Positions 45,838 through 58,690 of a stretch of DNA of 64,000 nucleotides are shown here, piece after piece. A model generated the notes under the pieces. That model was not told the DNA's origin and made no database searches. It was given only the letters and a program-made list of their open reading frames with translations. Made by a program: the position numbers and the translations under genes. Within the stretch, counting starts at the first letter, position 1, and each line of letters starts with the position of its first letter. Origin of the DNA: Eucommia ulmoides (taxonomy: Eukaryota; Streptophyta; Magnoliopsida; Garryales; Eucommiaceae); NCBI GenBank assembly GCA_016647705.1, contig CM028338.1:15762240-15826239 (forward strand), in the 5' to 3' direction.

Positions 45838-46500
45838 TTTGTGAAGGTAAAAAAAAATATCCAGTTTCACAAGAAAATCGATTGCGTACGTTTTGGATGA
45901 AAACACCACCTTTTTGGGTGGAAACGACATTCCGAGCAAAACGCCACTAAAACATTCAAAAATACCATGTTCGAGTAAAAAAATCAATTGTGTCCGTTTT
46001 GGACGAAAAACACCACCTTTTAGGGTGGAAACGACCTTCTGGGCGAAACACCCCCAAATTCCAGAAAAATCCATGTTCGACCAGAAAATCAACTCTGTCC
46101 GTTTTGGACGAAAAACGCCACCTTTTAGGAAGGAAACGACCTTTCGAGCAAACGCCCAAAAAGACCAAGTTTGTGTTGAGAATTTAACTGAGTTTGTTTA
46201 CGACGAAAATACCACTTTTTTTAAAGTGGCACAGCTTACGGAGCAAAAACAGGCGCAAAAGGAAAAAAAGATCAAGTTTCACCTGAAAAACAATTGCGAC
46301 CGTTTTGGACGAAAAAAGCCATTGTTTTGGTTGGAAACAAAATTCTGGGGAAAACGCCACCAAAAGACCCAAAAACACCAAGTTAGAGTAGAAAAAACAA
46401 TTTTATCCGTTTTGGAGGAAAAACACCACCTTTCAGGGTTGAAACGACCCTCTGAGCGAAACGCCACTAAAAGGCCCGAAAAGTCCAACTTTGACTAGAA
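45838..46500 (-). repeat. Partial 11-monomer-type unit beside the gap
   Basis: Reading left to right there are parts of m9, m8, m7, m6, m5, m4 and m3. The presence of m8 and m9 shows that this is an 11-monomer-type unit, although the array beyond it is of the 7-monomer type. Confidence 0.8.
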
Positions 46501-49500
46501 AATCAATTGTGTCCGTTTTGGACAAAAAACACCAGTATCTCGGTGGGAACCACCTTCTAAGAAAAACGCCCCCAAACGGCCCAAAAAAACGAAGTTTGAG
46601 TGGAAAAAACCATTACGTCCGTTTTGGACGAAAAACAACACCTTCTTTGTTGGGAACCACCTTCAGAGAAAAACACCACCAAATGGCCCAAAAAGACCAG
46701 GTTGAGTGAAAAAATCAATTGTCTCCCTTTTGGACGAAAAACACCACCTTTTAGGGTGGAAACAACCTTCAGGGCGAAACACCCCCAAAATTCCAAAGTT
46801 TGACCTGAAAATCAACTCTGTTCATTTTGGACGAAAAATGCCACCTTTTAGGAAGAAAACGACCTTCCGAGCAAAACTCCCCCAAAACGCCCAAAAAGAC
46901 CAAGTTTGTGTTGAAAATTTAACTGAGTTTGTTTAGGACGAAAAATACCACTTTTTTAAAGTGGCACAGCTTACAGGGCAAAAACAGGCGCAAAAGGCAA
47001 AAAAAGATCAAGTTTCACCAGAAAATCAATTGCGACCGTTTTGGACGAAAAAAGCCATTGTTTTGGTTGGAAACAAAATTCTGGGGAAAACGCCACCAAA
47101 AGACCCAAAAACACCAAGTTAGAGTAGAAAAATCAATTTATCCGTTTTGGAGGAAAAACACCACCTTTCAGGGTTGAAACGACCTCTGAGCGAAACGCCA
47201 CTAAAAGGCCCGAAAAGTCCAACTTTGACTAGAAATCAATTGTGTCCGTTTTGGACAAAAAACACCAGTATCTCGGTTGGGAACCACCTTCTAAGAAAAA
47301 CGCCCCCAAACGGCCCAAAAAAACGAAGTTGAGTGGAAAAAACCATTACGTCCGTTTTGGACGAAAAACAACACCTTCTTTGTTGGGAACCACCTTCAGA
47401 GAAAAACACCACCAAATGGCCCAAAAAGACCAGGTTTGAGTGAAAAAATCAATTGTCTCCTTTTGGACGAAAAACACCACCTTTTAGGGTGGAAAAACCT
47501 TCAGGGCGAAACACCCCCAAATTCCAAAGTTTGACCTGAAAATCAACTCGTTCATTTTGGACGAAAAATGCCACCTTTTAGGAAGAAAACGACCTTCCGA
47601 GCAAAACTCCCCCAAAACGCCCAAAAAGACCAAGTTTGTGTTGAAAATTTAACTGAGTTTGTTTAGGACGAAAAATACCACTTTTTTAAAGTGGCACAGC
47701 TTACAGGGCAAAAACAGGCGCAAAAGGCAAAAAAAGATCAAGTTTCACCAGAAAATCAATTGCGACCGTTTGGACGAAAAAAGCCATTGTTTTGGTTGGA
47801 AACAAAATTCTGGGGAAAACGCCACCAAAAGACCCAAAAACACCAAGTTAGAGTAGAAAAATCAATTTTATCCGTTTGGAGGAAAAACACCACCTTTCAG
47901 GGTTGAAACGACCTCTGAGCGAAACGCCACTAAAAGGCCCGAAAAGTCCAACTTTGACTAGAAATCAATTGTGTCCGTTTTGGACAAAAAACACCAGTAT
48001 CTCGGTTGGGAACCACCTTCTAAGAAAAACGCCCCCAAACGGCCCAAAAAAACGAAGTTGAGTGGAAAAAACCATTAGTCCGTTTTGGACGAAAAACAAC
48101 ACCTTCTTTGTTGGGAACCACCTTCAGAGAAAAACACCACCAAATGGCCCAAAAGACCAGGTTTGAGTGAAAAAATCAATTGTCTCCTTTTGGACGAAAA
48201 ACACCACCTTTTAGGGTGGAAACAACCTTCAGGGCAAAACACCCCCAAAATTCCAAAGTTTGACCTGAAAATCAACTCTGTTCATTTTGGACGAAAAATG
48301 CCACCTTTTAGGAAGAAAACGACCTTCCGAGCAAAACTCCCCCAAAACGCCCAAAAAGACCAAGTTTGTGTTGAAAATTTAACTGAGTTTGTTTAGGACG
48401 AAAAATACCACTTTTTTTAAAGTGGCACAGCTTACAGGGCAAAAACAGGCGCAAAAGGCAAAAAAAGATCAAGTTTCACCAAAAAATCAATTGCGACCGT
48501 TTTGGACGAAAAAGCCATTGTTTTGGTTGGAAACAAAATTCTGGGAAAACGCCACCAAAGACCCAAAACACCAAGTTAGAGTAGAAAAATCAATTTTATC
48601 CGTTTTGGAGGAAAAAACACCACCTTTCAGGGTTGAAACGACCCTCTGAGCGAAACGCCACTAAAAGGCCCGAAAAGTCCAACTTTGACTAGAAATCAAT
48701 TGTGTCCGTTTTGGACAAAAAACACCAGTATCTCGGTTGGGAACCACCTTCTAAGAAAAACGCCCCCAAACGGCCCAAAAAAACGAAGTTTGAGTGGAAA
48801 AAACCATTACGTCCGTTTTGGACGAAAAACAACACCTTCTTTGTTGGGAACCACCTTCAGAGAAAAACACCACCAAATGGCCCAAAAAGACCAGGTTTGA
48901 GTGAAAAATCAATTGTCTCCCTTTTGGACGAAAAACACCACCTTTTAGGGTGGAAACAACCTTCAGGGCGAAACACCCCCAAAATTCCAAAGTTTGACCT
49001 GAAAATCAACTCTGTTCATTTTGGACGAAAAATGCCACCTTTTAGGAAGAAAACGACCTTCCGAGCAAAACTCCCCCAAAACGCCCAAAAGACCAAGTTT
49101 GTGTTGAAAATTTAACTGAGTTTGTTTAGGACGAAAAAATACCACTTTTTTTTAAAGTGGCACAGCTTACAGGGCAAAAACAGGCGCAAAAGGCAAAAAA
49201 AGATCAAGTTTCACCAGAAAATCAATTGCGACCGTTTTGGACGAAAAAAGCCTTGTTTTGGTTGGAAACAAAATTCTGGGGAAAACGCCACCAAAAGACC
49301 CAAAAACACCAAGTTAGAGTAGAAAAATCAATTTTATCCGTTTTGGAGGAAAAACACCACCTTTCAGGGTTGAAACGACCCTCTGAGCGAAACGCCACTA
49401 AAAGGCCCGAAAAGTCCAACTTTGACTAGAAAACAATGTGTCCGTTTTGGACAAAAAAAACACCAGTATCTCGGTTGGGAACCACCTTCTAAGAAAAACG

Positions 49501-51638
49501 CCCCCAAACGGCCCAAAAAACGAAGTTTGAGTGGAAAAAAACCATTACGTCGTTTTGGACGAAAAAACAACACCTTCTTTGTTGGGAACCACCTTCAGAG
49601 AAAACACCACCAAATGGCCCAAAAAGACCAGGTTTGAGTGAAAAAATCAATTGTCTCCCTTTTGGACGAAAAACACCACCTTTTAGGGTGGAAACAACCT
49701 TCAGGGCGAAACACCCCCAAAATTCCAAAGTTTGACCTGAAAATCAACTCTGTTCATTTTGGACGAAAAATGCCACCTTTTAGGAAGAAAACGACCTTCC
49801 GAGCAAAACTCCCCAAAACGCCCAAAAAGACCAAGTTTGTGTTGAAAATTTAACTGAGTTTGTTTAGGACGAAAAATACCACTTTTTTTAAAGTGGCACA
49901 GCTTACAGGGCAAAAACAGGCGCAAAAGGCAAAAAAAGATCAAGTTTCACCAGAAAATCAATTGCGACCGTTTTGGACGAAAAAAGCCATTGTTTTGGTT
50001 GGAAACAAAATTCTGGGGAAAACGCCACCAAAAGACCCAAAAACACCAAGTTAGAGTAGAAAAATCAATTTTATCCGTTTTGGAGGAAAAACACCACCTT
50101 TCAGGGTTGAAACGACCCTCTGAGCGAAACGCCACTAAAAGGCCCGAAAAGTCCAACTTTGACTAGAAAATCAATTGTGTCGTTTTGGACAAAAAACACC
50201 AGTATCTCGGTTGGGAACCACCTTCTAAGAAAAAACGCCCCCAAACGGCCCAAAAAAACGAAGTTTGAGTGGAAAAAACCATTACGTCCGTTTTGGACGA
50301 AAAACAACTTCTTTGTTGGGAACCACCTTCAGAGAAAAACACCACCAAATGGCCCAAAAAGACCAGGTTTGAGTGAAAAAATCAATTGTCTCCCTTTGGA
50401 CGAAAAAACACCACTTTTAGGGTGGAAACAACCTTCAGGGCGAAACACCCCAAAATTCCAAAGTTTGACCTGAAAATCAACTCTGTTCATTTTGGACGAA
50501 AATGCCACCTTTTAGGAAGAAAACGACCTTCCGAGCAAAACTCCCCCAAAACGCCCAAAAAGACCAAGTTTGTGTTGAAAATTTAACTGAGTTTGTTTAG
50601 GACGAAAAATACCACTTTTTTTAAAGTGGCACAGCTTACAGGGCAAAAACAGGCGCAAAAGGCAAAAAAAGATCAAGTTTCACCAGAAAATCAATTGCGA
50701 CCGTTTTGGACGAAAAAAAAGCCATTGTTTTGGTTGGAAACAAAATTTGGGGAAAACGCCACCAAAAGACCCAAAAACACCAGTTAGAGTAGAAAAATCA
50801 ATTTTATCCGTTTTGGAGGAAAAACACACCTTTCAGGGTTGAAACGACCCTCTGAGCGAAACGCCACTAAAAGGCCCGAAAAGTCCAACTTTGACTAGAA
50901 AATCAATTGTGTCGTTTTGGACAAAAAACACCAGTATCTCGGTTGGGAACCACCTTCTAAGAAAAACGCCCCCAAACGGCCCAAAAAAACGAAGTTTGAG
51001 TGGAAAAAACCATTACGTCCGTTTTGGACGAAAAACACACACCTTCTTTGTTGGGAACCACCTTCAGAGAAAAAACACCACCAAATGGCCCAAAAAGACC
51101 AGGTTTGAGTGAAAAAAATCAATTGTCTCCCTTTTGGACGAAAAAACACACCTTTTAGGGTGGAAACAACCTTCAGGGCGAAAACACCCCAAAATTCCAA
51201 AGTTTGACCTGAAAATCAACTCTGTTCATTTTGGACGAAAAATGCCACCTTTTAGGAAGAAAACGACTTCCGAGCAAAACTCCCCCAAAACGCCCAAAAA
51301 GACCAAGTTTGTGTTGAAAATTTAACTGAGTTGTTTAGGACGAAAAATACCACTTTTTTTAAAGTGGCACAGCTTACAGGGCAAAAAACAGGCGCAAAAG
51401 GTAAAAAAAGATCAAGTTTCACCAGAAAATCAATTGCGACCGTTTTGGACAAAAAACGCCATTGTTTTGGTTGGAAACAAAATTCTGTGGAAAACGCCAC
51501 CAAAAGACCCAAAAACACCAAGTTAGAGTAGAAAAATCAATTTTATCCGTTTGGAGGAAAAACACCAACTTTCAGGGTTGAAACGACCTTCTGAGCGAAA
51601 GCCCTAAAAGGCCCGAAAAGTAACTTCACCAGAAAATC
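46501..51638 (-). repeat. Block of seven 7-monomer units
   Basis: Seven successive intervals of about 727-739 bp contain m1-m6 plus a monomer that begins like m7 (aattttgggggtgtttcgcc on the minus strand) and ends like m11 (aaaaggga...tttttcactca). Confidence 0.85.
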
Positions 51639-52741
51639 AATTGTGTTGTTTGGACGGAAAACACCAATATCTGGTTGGGAACCACCTTCTAAGAAAAAAC
51701 ACCCCAAACGGCCCAAAAAAACAAAGTCTGACGGGAAACAACAATTGTGTCCGTTTTGGACGAAAAATACACCTTCTTGTTGGGAACCACCTTCAGAGAA
51801 AAACACCACCAAATGGCCAGAAAAGACCAAGTTTGAGTGGAAAAATCAATTGTGTCCCTTTTGGACGAAAAACACAACCTTTTAGGGTGGAAACAACCAT
51901 CTGAGCGAAACACCCCCAAAACTCCTAAAAGTCCAAGTTATTCCTGAAAATAACTCTGTCCCTTTTGGACGAAAAATGCCACCTTTTTGGAAGGAAACGA
52001 CATTCTGAGTACAACCCCCAAAAGGCCCAAAACACCAAGTTTGTGTAGAAAATTTAAATGGGTCTGTTCGGACTGAAAATAACATTTTTTTTTGTGAAGG
52101 AAAAAAAAAATATCCAGTTTCACAAGAAAATCGATTGCGTACGTTTTGGATGAAAACACCACCTTTTTGGGTGGAAACGACATTCCGAGCAAAACGCCAC
52201 TAAAACATTCAAAAATACCATGTTCGAGTAAAAAATCAATTGTGTCCGTTTTGGACGAAAAACACCACCGTTAGGGTGGAAACGACCTTCTGGGCGAAAC
52301 ACCCCAAAATTCCAGAAATCCATGTTCGACCAGAAAATCAACTCTGTCGTTTTGGACGAAAAACGCCACCTTTTAGGAAGGAAACGACCTTTCGAGCAAA
52401 ACGCCAAAAAGACCAATTGTGTTGAGAATTGTAATGAGTTGTTTAGGACGAAAAATACCACTTTTTTTAAAGTGGCACAGCTTACAGGGCAAAAAACAGG
52501 CGCAAAAGGCAAAAAAAGATCAAGTTTCACCAGAAAATCAATTGCGACCGTTTTGGACGAAAAAAGCCATTGTTTTGGTTGGAAACAAAAATTCTGGGAA
52601 AACGCACCAAAAGACCAAAAACACCAAGTTAGAGTAGAAACAATTTTCCGTTTGGAGGAAAAACACCACCTTTCAGGGTTGAAACGACCCTCTGAGCGAA
52701 AAGCCACTAAAAGGCCCGAAAGTCCAACTTTGACTAGAAAA
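51639..52741 (-). repeat. 11-monomer unit within the right arm, first
   Basis: It contains monomers m11, m10, a shortened m9, m8 and m7 between m1 and m6. Length is about 1103 bp. Many one-base length differences in homopolymers compared with the units at 54210 and 57556 suggest poor consensus quality here. Confidence 0.8.
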
Positions 52742-54209
52742 TCATTGTGTCCGTTTTGGACAAAAACACAGTATCTCGGTTGGGAACCACCTTCTAAGAA
52801 AAACGCCCCCAAACGGCCCAAAAAAAACGAAGTTTGAGTGGAAAAACCATTACGTTTGGACGAAAAACAACACCTTCTTTGTGGGAACCACCTTCAGGGA
52901 AAAACACCACCAAATGGCCCAAAAGACAGGTTTGAGTGAAAAAATCAATGTCTCCCTTTTGGACGAAAAACACCACCTTTTAGGGTGGAAACAACCTTCA
53001 GGGCGAAACACCCCCAAATTCCAAAGTTTGACCTGAAAATCAACTCTGTTCATTTTGGACGAAAATGCACCTTTTAGAAGAAAACGACCTTCCGAGCAAA
53101 ACTCCCCCAAAACGCCCAAAAAGACCAAGTTTGTGTTGAAAATTTAACTGAGTTTGTTTAGGACGAAATACCACTTTTTTTAAAGTGGCACAGCTTACAG
53201 GGCAAAAACAGGCGCAAAAGGCAAAAAAAGATCAAGTTTCACCAGAAAAATCAATTTGCGACCGTTTGGACGAAAAAAAAAGCATTGTTTTGGTTGGAAA
53301 CAAATTCTGGGGAAAACGCCACCAAAAGACCCAAAAACACCAAGTTTAGAGTAGGTAAAAATCAATTTGTATCCGTTTTGGAGGAAAAAACACCACCTTC
53401 AGGGTTGAAACGACCCTCTGAGCGAAACGCCACTAAAAGGCCCGAAAAGTCCAACTTTGACAGGAAAATCAATTGTGTCCGTTTTGGACACAAAAACACC
53501 AGATCTCTGTTGGGAACCACCCTTCTAAGAAAAACGCCCCCCAAACGGCCCAAAAAAACGAAGTTTGAGTGGAAAAAAAACCATTACGTCCCGTTTGACG
53601 AAAAACAACACCTTCTTTGTTGGGAACCACCTTCAGAGAAAAAACACCACCAAATGGCCCAAAAAGACCAGGTTTGAGTGAAAAAATCAATTGTCTCCCT
53701 TTTGGACGAAAACACACCACCTTTAGGGTGGGAAACAACCTCAGGGCGAAACACCCCAAATTCCAAAGTTTGACCTGAAAATCACCTGTTCATTTTGGAC
53801 GAAAAAATGCCACCTTTTAGGAAGAAAACGACTTCCGAGCAAACTACCCAAAACGCCCACCCAAAGACCCAAGTTTGTGTTGAAAATTTAACTGAGTTTG
53901 TTTAGTACGAAAAATACTCACTTTTTTTTAAAGTGGCACAGGTTTACAGGCAAAAACAGGCGCAAAAGGCAAAAAAGATCAAGTTTCACCAAGAATCAAT
54001 TGCGACCCGTTTTGGACGAAAAAAAGCCATTTGTTTTGTTGGCAACAAAATTCTGGGGAAAACGCCACCAAACAGACCCAAAAACACCAGTTAGAGTAGA
54101 AAATCCAATTTTATCCGTTTTGGAGGAAAACACACCACCTTTCAGGGTTTGAACCGACCTCTGAGCGAACGCCACTAAAGGCCCGAAAAGTCCAACTTTG
54201 ACTAGAAAT
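52742..54209 (-). repeat. Two 7-monomer units with noisy sequence
   Basis: Two intervals of about 726 and 742 bp have the same monomer order as 46501-51638. Gains and losses of single bases are far more frequent than in neighbouring units, mostly in A or T runs. Confidence 0.75.
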
Positions 54210-55337
54210 CCAATTGTGTCCGTTTGGACAAAAAACAACAGTATCTCGGTTGGGAACCACCTTCTAAGAAAAACGCCCCCAAACGGGCCCAAAAAACGAA
54301 GTTGGAGTGGAAAAAAACCATTCGTCCGTTTTTGGACGAAAAACACCACCTTCTTTGTTGGGAACCACCTTCAGAGAAAAACACCACCAAATGGCCAGAA
54401 AAGACCAAGTTTGAGTGAAAAATCAATTGTGTCCCTTTTGGACGAAACACAACCATTTTGGGTAGAAACAACCATCTGAGCGAAACACCCCCAAAACTCC
54501 TAAAAGTCCAAGTTATTCCTGAAAATAACTCTGTCCCTTTTGGACGAAAAATGCCACCTTTTTGGAAGGAAACGACATTCTGAGTACAACGCCCCCAAAA
54601 GGCCCAAAAACACCAAGTTTGTGTAGAAAATTTAAATGGGTCTGTTTCGGACTGAAAATAACATTTTTTTTTGTGAAGGTAAAAAAAAAATATCCAGTTT
54701 CATAAGAAAATCGATTGCGTACGTTTTGGATGAAAACACCACCTTTTTGGGTGGAAACGACATTCCGAGCAAAACGCCACTAAAACATTCAAAAATACCA
54801 TGTTCGAGTAAAAAAATCAATTGTGTCCGTTTTGGACGAAAAACACCACCTTTTAGGGTGGAAACGACCTTCTGGGCGAAACACCCCCAAAATTCCAGAA
54901 AAATCATGTTCGACCAGAAAATCAACTCTGTTCCGTTTTGGACGAAAAACGCCACCTTTTAGGAAGGAAACGACCTTTCGAGCAAAACGCCCAAAAGACC
55001 AAGTTTGTGTTGAGAATTTAACTGAGTTTGTTTAGGACGAAAAATACCACTTTTTTTAAAGTGGCACAGCTTACGGAGCAAAAACAGGCGCAAAAGGCAA
55101 AAAAAGATCAAGTTTCACCAGAAAATCAATTGCGACCGTTTTGGACGAAAAAAGCCATTGTTTTGGTTGGAAACAAAATTCTGGGGAAAACGCCACCAAA
55201 AGACCCAAAAACACCAAGTTAGAGTAGAAAAATCAATTTTATCCGTTTTGGAGGAAAAACACCACCTTTCAGGGTTGAAACTGACCCTCTGAGCGAAACG
55301 CCACTAAAAGGCCCGAAAAGTCCAACTTTGACTAGAA
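54210..55337 (-). repeat. 11-monomer unit within the right arm, second
   Basis: About 1128 bp. Reading left to right from 54210 the order is m2, m1, m11, m10, short m9, m8, m7, m6, m5, m4, m3. The short m9 lies near 54660-54710. Confidence 0.83.
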
Positions 55338-57555
55338 AATCAATTGTGTCCGTTTTGGACAAAAAACACCAGTATCTCGGTTGGGAACCACCTTCTAAGA
55401 AAAACGCCCCCAAACGGCCCAAAAAAACGAAGTTTGAGTGGAAAAAACCATTACGTCCGTTTTGGACGAAAAACAACACCTTCTTTGTTGGGAACCACCT
55501 TCAGAGAAAAACACCACCAAATGGCCCAAAAAGACCAGGTTTGAGTGAAAAAATCAATTGTCTCCCTTTTGGACGAAAAACACCACCTTTTAGGGTGGAA
55601 ACAACCTTCAGGGCGAAACACCCCCAAAATTCCAAAGTTTGACCTGAAAATCAACTCTGTTCATTTTGGACGAAAAATGCCACCTTTTAGGAAGAAAACG
55701 ACCTTCCGAGCAAAACTCCCCCAAAACGCCCAAAAAGACCAAGTTTGTGTTGAAAATTTAACTGAGTTGTTTAGGACGAAAAATACCACTTTTTTTAAAG
55801 TGGCACAGCTTACAGGGCAAAAACAGGCGCAAAAGGCAAAAAAAGATCAAGTTTCACCAGAAAATCAATTGCGACCGTTTTGGACGAAAAAAGCCATTGT
55901 TTTGGTTGGAAACAAAATTCTGGGGAAAACGCCACCAAAAGACCCAAAACACCAAGTTAGAGTAGAAAAATCAATTTTATCCGTTTTGGAGGAAAAAACA
56001 CCACCTTTCAGGGTTGAAACGACCCTCTGAGCGAAACGCCACTAAAAGGCCCGAAAAGTCCAACTTTGACTAGAAAATCAATTGTGTCCGTTTTGGACAA
56101 AAAACACCAGTATCTCGGTTGGGAACCACCTTCTAAGAAAAACGCCCCCAAACGGCCCAAAAAAAACGAAGTTTGAGTGGAAAAAACCATTACGTCCGTT
56201 TGGACGAAAAACAACACCTTCTTTGTTGGGAACCACCTTCAGAGAAAAACACCACCAAATGGCCCAAAAAGACCAGGTTTGAGTGAAAAAATCAATTGTC
56301 TCCCTTTTGGACGAAAAAACACCACCTTTTAGGGTGGAAACAACCTTCAGGGCGAAACACCCCAAAATTCCAAAGTTTGACCTGAAATCAACTCTGTTCA
56401 TTTTGGACGAAAAATGCCACCTTTTAGGAAGAAAACGACCTTCCGAGCAAAACTCCCCCAAAACGCCCAAAAAGACCAAGTTTGTGTTGAAAATTTAACT
56501 GAGTTTGTTTAGGACGAAAAATACCACTTTTTTTAAAGTGGCACAGCTTACAGGGCAAAAACAGGCGCAAAAGGCAAAAAAAGATCAAGTTTCACCAGAA
56601 AATCAATTGCGACCGTTTTGGACGAAAAAAGCCATTGTTTTGGTTGGAAACAAAATTCTGGGGAAAACGCCACCAAAAGACCCAAAAACACCAAGTTAGA
56701 GTAGAAAAATCAATTTTATCCGTTTTGGAGGAAAAACACCACCTTTCAGGGTTGAAACGACCCTCTGAGCGAAACGCCACTAAAAGGCCCGAAAAGTCCA
56801 ACTTTGACTAGAAAATCAATTGTGTCCGTTTTGGACAAAAAACACCAGTATCTCGGTTGGGAACCACCTTCTAAGAAAAACGCCCCCAAACGGCCCAAAA
56901 AAAACGAAGTTTGAGTGGAAAAAACCATTACGTCCGTTTTGGACGAAAAACAACACCTTCTTTGTTGGGAACCACCTTCAGAGAAAAACACCACCAAATG
57001 GCCCAAAAAGACCAGGTTTGAGTGAAAAAATCAATTGTCTCCCTTTTGGACGAAAAACACCACCTTTTAGGGTGGAAACAACCTTCAGGGCGAAACACCC
57101 CCAAAATTCCAAAGTTTGACCTGAAAATCAACTCTGTTCATTTTGGACGAAAAATGCCACCTTTTAGGAAGAAAACGACCTTCCGAGCAAAACTCCCCCA
57201 AAACGCCCAAAAAGACCAAGTTTGTGTTGAAAATTTAACTGAGTTTGTTTAGGACGAAAAATACCACTTTTTTTTAAAGTGGCACAGCTTACAGGGCAAA
57301 AACAGGCGCAAAAGGCTAAAAAAAGATCAAGTTTCACCAGAAAATCAATTGCGACCGTTTTGGACAAAAAACGCCATTGTTTTGGTTGGAAACAAAATTC
57401 TGTGGAAAACGCCACCAAAAGACCCAAAAACACCAAGTTAGAGTAGAAAAATCAATTTTATCCGTTTTGGAGGAAAAACACCACCTTTCAGGGTTGAAAC
57501 GACCTTCTGAGCGAAACGCCCCTAAAAGGCCCGAAAAGTCTAACTTTCACCAGAA
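55338..57555 (-). repeat. Three 7-monomer units
   Basis: Three intervals of 737-741 bp with very similar sequence and the same m7/m11 hybrid. Confidence 0.85.
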
Positions 57556-58690
57556 AATCAATTGTGTCTGTTTTGGACGGAAAAACACCAATATCTTGGT
57601 TGGAACCACCTTCTAAGAAAAACACCCCCAAACGGCCCCAAAAAACAAAGTCTGACTGGAAACAACAATTGTGTCCGTTTGGACGAAAAATACCACCTTC
57701 TTTGTTGGGAACCACCTTCAGAGAAAACACCACCAAATGGCCAGAAAAGACCAAGTTTGAGTGGAAAAATCAATTGTGTCCCTTTTGGACGAAAACCACA
57801 ACCATTTTGGGTAGAAACAACCATCTGAGCGAAACACCCCCCAAAACTCCTAAAAAGTCCAAGTTATTCCTGAAAATAAACTCTGTCCCTTTTGGACGAA
57901 AAATGCCACCTTTTGGAAGGAAACGACATTCTGAGTACAACGCCCCCAAAAGGCCCAAAAACACCAAGTTTGTGTAGAAAATTTAAATGGGTCTGTTTCG
58001 GACTGAAAATAACATTTTTTTTTGTGAAGGTAAAAAAAAAATATCCAGTTTCACAAGAAAATCGATTGCGTACGTTTTGGATGAAAACACCACCTTTTGG
58101 GTGGAAACGACATTCCGAGCAAAACGCCACTAAAACATTCAAAAATACCATGTTCGAGTAAAAAAATCAATTGTGTCCGTTTTGGACGAAAAAACACCAC
58201 CTTTTAGGGTGGAAACGACCTTCTGGGCGAAACACCCCCAAAATTCCAGAAAAATCCATGTTCGACCAGAAAATCAACTCTGTCCGTTTTGGACGAAAAA
58301 CGCCACCTTTTAGGAAGGAAACGACCTTTCGAGCAAAACGCCCAAAAAGACCAAGTTTGTGTTGAGAATTTAACTGAGTTTGTTTAGGACGAAAAATACC
58401 ACTTTTTTTAAAGTGGCACAGCTTACAGGAGCAAAAACAGGCGCAAAAGGCAAAAAAAGATCAAGTTTCACCAGAAAATCAATTGCGACCGTTTTGGACG
58501 AAAAAAGCCATTGTTTTGGTTGGAAACAAAATTCTGGGGAAAACGCCACCAAAAGACCCAAAAACACCAAGTTAGAGTAGAAAAATCAATTTTATCCGTT
58601 TTGGAGGAAAAACACCACCTTTCAGGGTTGAAACGACCCTCTGAGCGAAACGCCACTAAAAGGCCCGAAAAGTCCAACTTTGACTAGAAA
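57556..58690 (-). repeat. 11-monomer unit within the right arm, third
   Basis: About 1135 bp. The short m9 lies near 58015-58065, and m8, m10 and m11 are present. It is very similar to the unit at 54210. Confidence 0.83.
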
